Counted from the first letter of the stretch, positions 27,701 to 35,625 are shown. The stretch: DNA of 64,000 nucleotides from an uncultured Dyadobacter sp. (GCF_946482605.1 NZ_CAMLSE010000002.1:186001-250000), one strand, 5' to 3'. A program made the numbers and translations. Notes: generated by a model from the sequence alone, not told the origin.

Positions 27701-28641
27701 TTTCCTTGACCGCTCGACGATTTTATAATTGCACAGTCATACTTATCTAGGTGGCTCTCAATGTGTTTTTCAAGCTTAATCCTAGGAATCGGTAGGTTTG
27801 CGGCGACGTGCGAGGGACTTGCAGGTTGGCCGTCAAAATAGTTAAATAAATTTGGCTTTGATGATTCCACAAAGTCAATGTGATCGATAAGCTTAAATTG
27901 AATCGCGGGGCTAACGTAGCCGACTTCAATTTGATCTTTCGCACGAATTATTGTTTCGCAGAGCAACTTATAATTTATAGTACCACCTGACTTCGCCGTT
28001 AGGCATAAATCATAGAATAAGGCGTTTAAGTAGATTTTGTAGTTAGTTTTTAAAAGAGCAAATCTATTGATAATGCGAAGTTCATTTGAAGTTCTTAGTG
28101 TATCAGCACTTTCTATCTGAATTGAAAGTGCTTTTCTAAATAAATCAAAATCAAAATTAATCCAGTTCCAGTTCTTATAAGGCTGGGTGGTTTTCAGAGT
28201 TGCTATTTTTTGCTTCCAATAATCTATATTATCCTGTGTTGAAAAATCACCAAAAAGTCCATCCAGCTTGGAGTCTGAATACGTTTGATTTGTAACAAGG
28301 ACAAACTTCGAGGTATTGTCTACAATGAATGTTTCAAGGAAATTCTGAACGACTCCTAAATTCCAAAGCTTGCTTGTGTTTAGTCTATCTTGTGAAAATT
28401 TAACTTGATAGTATGTCCCATCGCCATCTTGAATCCTATTTAGGGAATCCAAGTCTTCAACACCTTCTAATCGGATAGTACTGTTACTTGGTGAAGGTTC
28501 CAGCTCTAAAATCTTATTTATCGAAAATTGAAGTTGATATTCAATTCCGCGAATATTTACCCGTCCGCCCTTTCTTCTAATTGCCAATTGCTCAATAGAT
28601 TCAGGAATTAAGCTTGTTCTGTTGTAAACAGAGTTTTTCAT
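24715..28641 (-). CDS. giant nuclease-STAND NTPase, candidate phage sensor
   Basis: 1308 residues, visibly more AT-rich than the core genes. Residues about 28-120 look like a Cap4/DUF4297-type PD-(D/E)xK nuclease: GIEYQLQFS, VEDLD (61-65) and YYQVKFS with Q79-x-K81. A STAND-type NTPase follows: P-loop KSSSGQGKST (307-316), Walker B PIIVIDG (361-367) and sensor FIVTSREED (389-397). The 900-residue C-terminal part is helical and shows no repeat I can name; in Avs-type defence proteins this part recognises a phage protein and triggers oligomerisation and the nuclease. No partner gene overlaps it. Exact family and trigger are unknown. Confidence 0.8.
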   Translation of the reverse strand: MKNSVYNRTSLIPESIEQLAIRRKGGRVNIRGIEYQLQFSINKILELEPSPSNSTIRLEGVEDLDSLNRIQDGDGTYYQVKFSQDRLNTSKLWNLGVVQNFLETFIVDNTSKFVLVTNQTYSDSKLDGLFGDFSTQDNIDYWKQKIATLKTTQPYKNWNWINFDFDLFRKALSIQIESADTLRTSNELRIINRFALLKTNYKIYLNALFYDLCLTAKSGGTINYKLLCETIIRAKDQIEVGYVSPAIQFKLIDHIDFVESSKPNLFNYFDGQPASPSHVAANLPIPRIKLEKHIESHLDKYDCAIIKSSSGQGKSTLAWRVCKSYHEQGRSIYQLHSCDAIEHTGSLVEFIKTRVFLGEAPIIVIDGLSAKHTNWVDVISRLSDSPVKFIVTSREEDWIRYGRDAYKIDIGEPIELRFNQQDAQLIFKALKHNGKLHTSCHNWQSAWEAVEQKGLLMEYVYLITHGQMLSQRLNEQIGRLNSELDGGTKIKILRVIAFADQVGIKVRTNAIRAFIKATDVLHGDLGEILNQLELEYYVRFDKSHIEGLHNVRSQHLTDILHKSTPFYETLQELANVIDDKDLELFGVALANFADSDENGTYKLLLETLSKFSYCSISELLFGVYRGEVKKYWETHRKVFDSVFEQGSFALLPMLTMPFPTRIEDMLDLISTISQNPQNHIKNAIDVLPAFTFQNTIIKYLVNELHRTVISENAQVVTTYPLLRWFWLLDLRLNFPDDRYILDVYNNLSIDDSVLFADALHSMDASNHESFTRRNSEKIIDFLLVGTNSLSVVQNEEVILIKYILPHSESDKANDQSVFRANAFHAHLPTFKFYETEAMVFPYPNAHAVQTVVMNGYKKMPPEMLPSSFTVRLNRIWNDDLINPYRAVSMFEWQEAVTNFRFAAVSCAKQSCNLLNVIIRGDAGKPVLDKSLNLWDTASDRFIKLNKTLPHFPSSVSSDEVAGNLIKTYIKSIQDWAQSYLIYINQFSGLLKLDDPDTRRLSLINLRSCNSRIRDMQDSYDKIRDLTVSYFDVEHLKDAENVYFTQLQKTSTYYGDNVIHPTFERVGNPGPRIEEYWRAKQDEKWKMIMKCLDSFTNLPIIRPSSIIEEEFISRLVVGIEFKSLKDAEEQFSTIAMGMGFFDFTDLDFVTVFICIEKKAIFGWRFRSDFFAKARSVLEGAELQINGVDSPLLLAPTAADLASLPGIEYADLGQDFQSDQIFRFYETFWMKNIHLLNGNADSTATQGNTIERYSLELNVMRKSLKDSIPENLYSKIDSDLEYITNNPDEFSDQSIVEKAICSLKRFAENN

Positions 28642-28868
28642 ACCATACTACTTTAAACTAACAATAGTGAAGATTCAATAACACGATTGATCTCGGTAAG
28701 TAAACCAGTAGGTATTGCCCTGAGACATGTAGCGCTAACCGAATGTGTTTTAGTAATCAGAGATTTACTCTGCTCGCACATGGTGAATGGATTCATCGGG
28801 TACTAAATGCGACAGCGCCTAAATAGGTTTTAATTTATTGAACTTAATTCCGCCTATCCTGAATTATA

Positions 28869-29288
28869 TCAGCGCGCCCCAATCAACCGCTCCAACCGCT
28901 CCATCATCTCATCCTTCTCCTTCAACATCCGCTCATATAGCGCCATTTTTTCTTCATGAAGTTTTAAGACCGCATCAATAGGATTGTTGTAGTTATTAAT
29001 CAGGGTGCCAAGCTGAGAGTTGTCGTTAAAAGTGCTTGAAATTACAGTGATTGCCTGTTGTTCGTCAAAATTCCGAATTGCCTCAGCCGGGATTTTGAGA
29101 ATAGCCGCTACTTGCTCCAAAATGTCGGAATCGATCTTTTCTTTTTGTTCGAGTAGCGAGATTTTTTGCTGGTTCCAGTCTTCACCGAGCTCAAACGCGA
29201 GTGCGTCCTGCTTCACAGCCATCATTTCTCTGAATCTCTTCAAGTTACGGCCCTCGTGGATCTTCGGATTGGAGGTAGTATGTGCCAT
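28869..29288 (-). CDS. XRE-family helix-turn-helix regulator
   Basis: 139 residues from ATG 29288; upstream codons to 29453 show no similarity. HTH: IHEGRNLKRFREMMAVKQDA, then ALAFELGEDWNQQKISLLEQ, and an IPAEAIRNF helix typical of Bacteroidota XRE proteins. The C-terminal 40 residues (LKLHEEKMALYERMLKEKDE) form a coiled coil, likely for dimerisation. It sits between the STAND gene and the HEPN-like gene and may control either. Confidence 0.85.
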   Translation of the reverse strand: MAHTTSNPKIHEGRNLKRFREMMAVKQDALAFELGEDWNQQKISLLEQKEKIDSDILEQVAAILKIPAEAIRNFDEQQAITVISSTFNDNSQLGTLINNYNNPIDAVLKLHEEKMALYERMLKEKDEMMERLERLIGAR

Positions 29289-29467
29289 GTGGAAAGGTTG
29301 TTTGGTTAAAAAAAGCAATTTATATAAATCTGCCGGGAAGTACTCGGATATCTTACAGGCATTGCAATGTATGTTACCGATCGATTGTGTTGGGAACAAA
29401 CCACGGCAGTCTGTGCTTTGCAGAGAACGTAAATTCAAGATTTTGTACCACACTTAAAATTAAGAAA

Positions 29468-29725
29468 ATGAGCACACTGCCACACTCTGACGAGTCCGAA
29501 GACTCCGCGTTAAATCAACTCTACGTAGCCTACGGCCGGAAAGTCAAAGAACTACTCAGCCAAAGCGACGCCGAGACCTGGATTGAAGATCTCTGGGATA
29601 TGTACACCGGCTTCACGCTTTTCAGCCAGGAAGCCGGATATGATCCGAGAGGGCACGATCGGTTTGTTTCCTTCAAGGAGCTGGTGTTTTTCTTTAGGGA
29701 TGTTGGGAAAATTAAGTCGTCGTAG
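29468..29725 (+). CDS. small acidic protein, divergent from the XRE regulator
   Basis: 85 residues from ATG 29468 (the longer frame overlaps the regulator's upstream region). Acidic and aromatic: LNQLYVAYGRKVKELLSQSD, AETWIEDLWDMYTGFTLFSQ. Not recognised. It reads away from the regulator, so the 179-base gap between them probably contains both promoters and the XRE operator. Confidence 0.55.
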   Translation: MSTLPHSDESEDSALNQLYVAYGRKVKELLSQSDAETWIEDLWDMYTGFTLFSQEAGYDPRGHDRFVSFKELVFFFRDVGKIKSS

Positions 29726-29783
29726 TAATCGTCTTTTCAAGTTTGTGCTGGTATTTTGGGACCAATCGATTTGGATGTACCAA

Positions 29784-30596
29784 TTATACGGCAATCTCGT
29801 GGGATTCTTCTTTCGGCTCATCCAAAACAAAATATCCGGGAGTGACCTTCTCCACAAATGTGTAAACACTGTCAGATTGCCCCAAATGATCAAAATCGAC
29901 TAGTCTTTTGTACAATGACTGGTATTCGGTGTGATTTTCATGACCACTTTTTTTCAAATGGATTAAATCATTCCGTATGTCAATCAATGTGCAAATTTTG
30001 GAGTATTCAGCCGAATTTGTTGAAAAGAAATCAATACCTGTTAAGGCTGGTACTACCTCCCTAATTTTGGTGTTAGGATCTAGCCATTCTATCCCATTTT
30101 TGTCCTTTGCAACACCTCCAATGGTAAGCGTAATATTTTCGGGAATTAGTTGGTTGATAAACCCTTCGATGGTTGACGATAAGAGTATGATACCTTCGGA
30201 GGTTTCTTGAAAGTATTCAGCGAAAACTAGGAAATCATCGGCGTTGAAGTTTGTCCCTTCTTTCGGAAGTTTCAGTCGGATAGAACGAGATGTTTCAAGG
30301 TGCTGATTTGCTGATTTATAATAAATACAGACAGGATTGGGTTCTGGGAATGTGTAAAATGTTTTCTTGTCTTTTGAGCCTCTTATGCTGGAATTGACAA
30401 AAGACTCTTCTCCCAAAGATGAAGCAATAATAGCGCCCGGTATTTTTCGAGCCTCGGCGGTTGCAAGTTTTATTAGTTCTTGAACGTTTTCGGGAGTAGT
30501 CGTAGGGACTTTCCACCCCGTTGATTTGTTGATTTTTAGTTGCAAGTCGTCAAGATTTTTTAAGGGTAAAATCTTTATTTGCTTTAATGGTTTCAT
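29784..30596 (-). CDS. protein with a HEPN-like Rx4H motif
   Basis: 270 residues. The first 110 residues are not recognised. From about 120 the sequence is helical (FLVFAEYFQETSEGIILLSS, then TIEGFINQLIP) and carries RNDLIH at 208-213, the R-N-D/x-x-x-H signature of HEPN ribonuclease folds. No signal peptide. HEPN proteins act as RNases in toxin-antitoxin and abortive-infection systems, but some are structural; activity is inferred. No obvious antitoxin follows; the nearest partner candidates are the 85-residue acidic protein and the TerB-BRCT protein. Confidence 0.6.
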   Translation of the reverse strand: MKPLKQIKILPLKNLDDLQLKINKSTGWKVPTTTPENVQELIKLATAEARKIPGAIIASSLGEESFVNSSIRGSKDKKTFYTFPEPNPVCIYYKSANQHLETSRSIRLKLPKEGTNFNADDFLVFAEYFQETSEGIILLSSTIEGFINQLIPENITLTIGGVAKDKNGIEWLDPNTKIREVVPALTGIDFFSTNSAEYSKICTLIDIRNDLIHLKKSGHENHTEYQSLYKRLVDFDHLGQSDSVYTFVEKVTPGYFVLDEPKEESHEIAV

Positions 30597-30656
30597 ATGT
30601 CATTCCAATTTACCGGGTGAGTGATGTATCAAATAGATCATTAATTAAGCACAATA

Positions 30657-31574
30657 CTAATTATGCGAATAGCCGAATTCGTTTAATGCGAAAAACAAAT
30701 CCTCCTCAAAAACCACTTCCGGCCCGGCACCTTTCTTCTTCATATTCATAGCCTTCTCGACCTTTCGCCCGTACATCTCAAATGCCCAGGCAGGGTTCCG
30801 CACGTCGCATATCACCAGGTAGTGAAGCTTCGCGGTCACCGAGTCGGCGGCAATGCCTCCGTACATTTCAACAATCTGCGCCAGTTCCTTCCGCGAATAC
30901 CTTGAAGACTCGCCAGTAAAACAGAAGCTGCATTCCTGAATAAGGATTGAAACCTGCTGCTCAGGCAGCTTGACCTGAATGGTAACCTTCTCCTGGTCGG
31001 CTGGTTTGACGGAAGTGATGGATTGGCAGAATGTAAGCAACTCGCTGTGATCGTCAGCCGATAATTGCCGCTCGGCTTGAATGCGCTTAATGGCGGGCAG
31101 CAGCGTATCAAATGGCCAGGTTTTAAACATGGGCGCATTGTTGGAGGTCCAGTTGCCCAAAGCGGTAAGCTCCTCAATATTGATCGTTTGGTCCGCCGCA
31201 ATCCCGGCCAGAAACCCGCCGAGCTGCTGCGTGGATGATGTGATGACATCATAATATGGATTCCGGTTGAAATCCAGATAATTCTTGCAAAGCCAGATCA
31301 GATCCTCAGCCTCTTCCTCCGTCACAACGCCATCGCTGATAATGGCATTGATCTTGGCGACAAACTTGTTGTAAGGAGCCTTTGTCTGCAAGCTGGAAAC
31401 AGATTCGATCCACGCGCGGAGCAATCCAATCTCGCTGTCATTAATATGTCCATCGGCCTGAATGCCGACGATCAGCCCGTAGAGGGTGTTCAAATCTTTG
31501 TGAACCTGAGCCGGCCCGCAGAATTGGCGGAACCAGCCGCTGTCGTAGGTATCGAAGTGGGAGGTGTTGAGCAT
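30657..31574 (-). CDS. two TerB-like domains plus a C-terminal BRCT domain
   Basis: 305 residues. Two TerB-like acidic helical units (LNTLYGLIVGIQADGHINDS at about 28-47, and LGGFLAGIAADQTINIEEL at about 118-136) are followed at about 215-300 by a BRCT-like domain (FCFTGESSRYSRKELAQIVE, then MYGGIAADSVTAKLHYLVIC). BRCT domains bind phosphopeptides or DNA ends, and TerB-like domains accompany stress and defence genes. This combination suggests a signalling or scaffold protein; no catalytic motif is visible. Stop and start are clear, no membrane segment. 60 bases downstream is the HEPN-like gene. Confidence 0.75.
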   Translation of the reverse strand: MLNTSHFDTYDSGWFRQFCGPAQVHKDLNTLYGLIVGIQADGHINDSEIGLLRAWIESVSSLQTKAPYNKFVAKINAIISDGVVTEEEAEDLIWLCKNYLDFNRNPYYDVITSSTQQLGGFLAGIAADQTINIEELTALGNWTSNNAPMFKTWPFDTLLPAIKRIQAERQLSADDHSELLTFCQSITSVKPADQEKVTIQVKLPEQQVSILIQECSFCFTGESSRYSRKELAQIVEMYGGIAADSVTAKLHYLVICDVRNPAWAFEMYGRKVEKAMNMKKKGAGPEVVFEEDLFFALNEFGYSHN

Positions 31575-31853
31575 TTTGGGAGATTGAGTTAGGTTTACTT
31601 TTCGGGATAAGTATCTGATGTAACCGAACTAACTTCTCGTGTTCGGAAATTTATTAAACGGTTAGCGGTACTTTCGATCGAATGTATTCAAGGTTTTGAG
31701 GCTTATAAAGGTCATCGACAGCGAACATTCGAAACCGAGAGAGTTGGCGATTAAGAATCTGAGGGTAGCGTCGATAGCTATTTGATAAATGAAGCCAAAA
31801 AAAGTTTAAATTGTGGAATATCAATCACTTACTCACACAATCTGCTAGCTCCA

Positions 31854-32411
31854 ATGGAACGTCGTTCATTTCTTCAGTTGCCGGTCATTGCACCAGCGCT
31901 AACATCCTTTTTAAATTCATCGCCAGACAATCCTGCAAGCAGCCAACCTAAAGATGGAATATTGGTCCGCGCTGGTGAAGATCGTTCGGGTAAACCATTC
32001 AAGTGGTTGGATGCTACTTTCACCGTCAAAGTTTCAGGAAAGGACACAAATGGGCGTTGCCTGATTTTCGACACACTGCGCCCGGAAAAGGTCGGCCCGC
32101 CTTTGCATTTGCATACGGATTGCGACGAATGGTTCTTTGTAATCGAAGGAGAATTCAAATTTCAGGTCGATAAGGAAATCACTACATTGAAAGCAGGTGA
32201 CTCGCTAATGGTGTTGCAGGACACGCCGCACACCTTCGTGAAAACCAGCGAGGGAGTGGCCCGCCTGATAGTCATGCACCAGCCCGCAGGACAGATGGAA
32301 GAATATTTCCGGACTGTGATCCAGCAAGCGGACCAGACCATAGAGGGCCGACGCGCACTGGCTGAAAAACACGGTATGCGGATCGTAGGGCCACCTCTAA
32401 AAGCCAGCTAA
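31854..32411 (+). CDS. cupin-domain protein with Tat-like leader
   Basis: 185 residues from ATG 31854, where MERRSFLQLPVIAPALTSF gives a twin-Arg leader. Cupin core: PPLHLHTDCDEWFFVIEGEF with the metal-binding His-x-His and Glu, then GDSLMVLQDTPHTF with the third His. Ends MRIVGPPLKAS, like the next gene. Likely exported, metal-binding, function unknown. The 279 bases before it contain no gene I can support. Confidence 0.85.
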   Translation: MERRSFLQLPVIAPALTSFLNSSPDNPASSQPKDGILVRAGEDRSGKPFKWLDATFTVKVSGKDTNGRCLIFDTLRPEKVGPPLHLHTDCDEWFFVIEGEFKFQVDKEITTLKAGDSLMVLQDTPHTFVKTSEGVARLIVMHQPAGQMEEYFRTVIQQADQTIEGRRALAEKHGMRIVGPPLKAS

Positions 32412-32431
32412 AAACATAAACTGATTCACCC

Positions 32432-32995
32432 ATGAAAAGAGACATATTTATAAGCAGCCTTATTGGGATTGCTTCGCTTCCGGCAGCTGCATGGAGTAAG
32501 ACGACGCGCCTGGCTGCGGAAATTGGAAAAGTATTTAAGGCAAAAGCAGGCGAAGGCCGCAAGCACGGGCACATCCAGCTGAAAGGCGTTAATGCGAATG
32601 TGCTTGATGTGAAAATTTCAGGCAGCGATACCGATGGTGGCCTCGCAATTTTTGAACAAACATCATTAAGCCAGGGTCGCGGAACGCCGCTCCACGTACA
32701 TCCAGCGCAGGACGAGGTTTTTTATGTGATCGAAGGATCGTATGAATTTTTGGTAGGCAAGGAACGGTTCATCTTGACTATTGGTGATAGTATTTTCCTT
32801 CCCCGCGAAGTTCCGCACGCCTGGACACAAGCATCGCCCAAAGGCAAAATGCTGGTCACGTTGCAACCAGCGGGGAAGCTGGAAAATTTCTTTGTCCAAA
32901 TGGCGGCGCTGGATCACGAACCCTCGCAGGAAGAAGTAGCCAGGATATTTGAAGCCAATGAAATGAAGGTTGTCGGGCCACCGTTGAAGATTTGA
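32432..32995 (+). CDS. second cupin-domain protein, paralogue of the previous gene
   Basis: 187 residues, 20 bases after its neighbour. Leader MKRDIFISSLIGIASLPAAA. Cupin motifs TPLHVHPAQDEVFYVIEGSY and GDSIFLPREVPHAW keep the same His/Glu/His set. Ends MKVVGPPLKI. The shared ending and adjacency show a tandem duplication. Operon with the previous gene and probably the regulator after it. Confidence 0.87.
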   Translation: MKRDIFISSLIGIASLPAAAWSKTTRLAAEIGKVFKAKAGEGRKHGHIQLKGVNANVLDVKISGSDTDGGLAIFEQTSLSQGRGTPLHVHPAQDEVFYVIEGSYEFLVGKERFILTIGDSIFLPREVPHAWTQASPKGKMLVTLQPAGKLENFFVQMAALDHEPSQEEVARIFEANEMKVVGPPLKI

Positions 32996-33018
32996 CACTG
33001 CAAAAACAACGAATTGTA

Positions 33019-33630
33019 ATGGATAACCCCATCACCAAACTTATAGAAAAGATACGTTTAATAGTGCCACTCAGTGACGCGGATATTGAATTAATACTTT
33101 CTCTTTTCCAACCCTGGCATCTCAGAAAGGGAGATTATTTTGTTCAGGAAGGTCAGGTTTGCCATCAGGTTGGGTTTATCCAAACCGGTTTGGTGCGGTA
33201 CTTTGTTAATCAAGACGGGGACGAAAAGATTTATAGCTTCGGTTTGGAAAACGACTTTGTCTGTGATTATGAAAGCTTCCTTTCTCATCAACCTTGTCGA
33301 CGTGCTGTCCAAGCCATTGAAGATTCAACATTATATATTATCTCGTCTGCCAACCTGCAACGGTTGTTCGCCGAACTGACTTTTGGTGAGCGTTTTGGGC
33401 GGATTGTGATTGAGCAGATTTTTGTTCAAACGATCGGACAGCTTGTCTCGCTTTATACGGATTCGCCTGAGGCGCGTTACAAAGCGTTTTTAGATGAATA
33501 CCCGAGCCTTCCAACCCGGGTTACCCAATATCACATTGCATCCTATGTAGGAGTTAAACCCCAGTCATTGAGCCGTATCCGTGCCCGCTGGGCTGGTAAA
33601 GACTATTCCCGCATTTCTTCACCTGAGTGA
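33019..33630 (+). CDS. Crp/Fnr-family transcriptional regulator
   Basis: 203 residues from ATG 33019, 23 bases after the cupin stop. Cyclic-nucleotide-binding-like beta barrel (HLRKGDYFVQEGQVCHQVGF) and a C-terminal winged helix (RVTQYHIASYVGVKPQSLSR). The usual cAMP-contacting residues are not obvious, and no Fnr cysteines are seen. Typical small Bacteroidota regulator; likely controls the cupin genes. Confidence 0.88.
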   Translation: MDNPITKLIEKIRLIVPLSDADIELILSLFQPWHLRKGDYFVQEGQVCHQVGFIQTGLVRYFVNQDGDEKIYSFGLENDFVCDYESFLSHQPCRRAVQAIEDSTLYIISSANLQRLFAELTFGERFGRIVIEQIFVQTIGQLVSLYTDSPEARYKAFLDEYPSLPTRVTQYHIASYVGVKPQSLSRIRARWAGKDYSRISSPE

Positions 33631-33685
33631 ATGCATGCGTATCCGTTGCTGATCAATTTTGTGCTGTACTTAAACAAAAGAGATT

Positions 33686-34099
33686 ATGACAACGCAACGC
33701 ATTTCTTCACCCGTCAGGCTGGCCAGCCTGCTGATCGGGTTCGGGTTACTTTTCATCGGCGGCCGCTTCTTGCTCGCACCTGAAATAGCTGAAGCAGGAT
33801 TTGGCCTTCATTTTCGAGAGCCTAATTTCGCATTTCACTACATCAAAGGTATCCGGGATATTTTCTCAGGATTGATCATTATCCTTTTTGCCTGGTCTCA
33901 TTTGCGAAAGCCGCTCATGCTGACATTGTTGGCTGGTTCACTCATTCCCTTCGCAGATATGCTGATCGTATGGCATACGCCCGGCAGCAATCTGTGGGCG
34001 ATGCTCATTCATGGCGGGACGGTGATCGTGCTTTGGCTAATATGTTATTTTTTGCAAAAGCCAACGGCTGATAATGTTCAGGCCGGAAACGCTATTTGA
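33686..34099 (+). CDS. DUF4267-type integral membrane protein
   Basis: 137 residues with four membrane helices (about 12-30, 56-70, 76-92, 104-125). The stretch FHYIKGIRDIFSGLIIILFA fits the DUF4267 family of small membrane proteins. Function unknown. Follows the regulator in the same direction. Confidence 0.7.
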   Translation: MTTQRISSPVRLASLLIGFGLLFIGGRFLLAPEIAEAGFGLHFREPNFAFHYIKGIRDIFSGLIIILFAWSHLRKPLMLTLLAGSLIPFADMLIVWHTPGSNLWAMLIHGGTVIVLWLICYFLQKPTADNVQAGNAI

Positions 34100-34170
34100 A
34101 TTTTCGGCAACAGGCAATCTAGTAAATCACTTTGTGCATTCCTGGTTTATCAAGTCTGGTCGCAGCAGAA

Positions 34171-34524
34171 TTATTGATGTTTACTATCCGTAATCACCGT
34201 TTCGAGCTGGGAATGTTCTACTGTTATATTTACTGAACGCGCTCCCTTCGGCCGGGTCCGGTGGACGATGTTTTTGGGAATTGTAAAAAGTTGACCGGGA
34301 AGCAATTCAATGGTATCCGTTTCAAGATCAATTAATAAAATACCTTCAACTGTCATAAACGTCTCGTCCGAATTTGGATGGTAATGCCAATGATAACCTT
34401 CCGTCATTACACTTACCCGGACAACATGGTCGTTTAACTCAGCTACGGTGATATTTGCGTATCTGTCTGTTATTGATCGAGTAATTTCGTTAATATCAAT
34501 TTGGGTAAGTGGGGATGTCTTCAT
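34171..34524 (-). CDS. single-domain cupin
   Basis: 117 residues. Core WHYHPNSDETFMTVEGILLI (His-x-His ... Glu) and LPGQLFTIPKNIVHRTRPKG (third His). No leader, so cytoplasmic. Lies divergent to the msrA-like gene, with a shared upstream region of 70 bases. Confidence 0.85.
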   Translation of the reverse strand: MKTSPLTQIDINEITRSITDRYANITVAELNDHVVRVSVMTEGYHWHYHPNSDETFMTVEGILLIDLETDTIELLPGQLFTIPKNIVHRTRPKGARSVNITVEHSQLETVITDSKHQ

Positions 34525-34594
34525 GAATGGTTTTGGGAAAGAATTAGGTTGAGCAAAAGGTACAACACTCGCGCCTCAGCCAAAAACACAACGT

Positions 34595-35122
34595 ATGTCA
34601 ACTACAAATAAAATCGGATTGGGCGGAAGCTGTCATTGGTGCACCGAAGCGATCTTTCAGTCATTGAAAGGCGTGCTCCATGTTAGCCAGGGATGGATAT
34701 CTGCTGACGACAATCCGGCTATCTTTTCCGAAGCTGTCGTGGTCGAATTTGATCCGGCCCGAATATCTCCGAAAGCATTGATAGAAATTCACCTCCATAC
34801 GCATAGCTGCACTTCCGAACACTCGATGCGTGCCAAGTATCGATCTGCCGTTTACACATTCAATGATGAGCAACTTTCTTCTGCAAAGCAGGCGATTGAG
34901 AGATTGCAAGCGGATTTTGACCAACGGATTATTACCGAGGTGGTTCCATTCGGAATGTTCAAGTTGAATGATGAAAAGTACCTAAACTATTACCTCAGTA
35001 ATCCCGAGAAGCCTTTCTGCAAGACTTTCATTGAGCCCAAGTTGAAGATATTGTTGAATCGGTTTGCCAGGAAAGTGAATAACAGCATATCCAATCAACT
35101 ATCACAGCCTGACCGTATTTGA
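34595..35122 (+). CDS. msrA: peptide methionine sulfoxide reductase A-like
   Basis: 175 residues. The active-site motif is GGSCHWCTEAIFQ instead of the common GGCFWCxE: the catalytic cysteine (13) is kept but Phe is replaced by His. YRSAVYTFNDEQ and the FCKTFIEPKLKIL end, with a candidate resolving cysteine, match MsrA. Reduces methionine-S-sulfoxide in proteins. The Glu after WC is preserved. The substitution may weaken activity or mark a diverged subgroup. Its stop overlaps the next start as TGATG. Confidence 0.8.
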   Translation: MSTTNKIGLGGSCHWCTEAIFQSLKGVLHVSQGWISADDNPAIFSEAVVVEFDPARISPKALIEIHLHTHSCTSEHSMRAKYRSAVYTFNDEQLSSAKQAIERLQADFDQRIITEVVPFGMFKLNDEKYLNYYLSNPEKPFCKTFIEPKLKILLNRFARKVNNSISNQLSQPDRI

Positions 35123-35625
35123 TGAGCCAACCCCTAGTTGCCACACTATCCATCGCCCCCGCTGCGCAGGAGTATTTCGACGATTTGCGTATGCAGCATT
35201 TTCCGAAGGAAAGGAATTATCTCAATGCTCACCTGACTTTGTTCAACGCCTTGCCTGATGAGCCGTGGGTCTTTGAAGCAATGCAAATCGTCACAGCAGA
35301 GCAGGCGGTATTCGAAGTAAGAGCCGACCAGATAATTTCTCTTGGCGGCGGGACAGCCTTTAAAACAGTCTCACCCGAGCTGACATTGCTTCACCGGAAT
35401 TTGCAAACCCGATATCAGGAGATTCTTACGAATCAGGATAAACAGAAGAGGAACTTCCATATCACTGTCCAAAACAAAGTCGACGCTTCCGTGGCTAAAC
35501 GCTTGCAGGGAGAGCTTATATCAACCTTCGAACCCTTCTGCTTTACAGCCGACGGCGTGCATTTGTGGAGATATCTTGGTGGACCCTGGGAATTTATCAG
35601 GACTTGTCGGTTCAAAAATTGTTAA
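35122..35625 (+). CDS. 2H phosphoesterase (2'-5' RNA ligase-like)
   Basis: 167 residues from ATG 35122, overlapping the msrA-like stop by one base. Two HxT-type motifs, AHLTLF (about 36-41) and FHITVQ (about 112-117), form the active site of the 2H superfamily, which opens or ligates 2',3'-cyclic phosphates and related bonds. Translational coupling with the preceding gene is likely. Confidence 0.85.
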   Translation: MSQPLVATLSIAPAAQEYFDDLRMQHFPKERNYLNAHLTLFNALPDEPWVFEAMQIVTAEQAVFEVRADQIISLGGGTAFKTVSPELTLLHRNLQTRYQEILTNQDKQKRNFHITVQNKVDASVAKRLQGELISTFEPFCFTADGVHLWRYLGGPWEFIRTCRFKNC

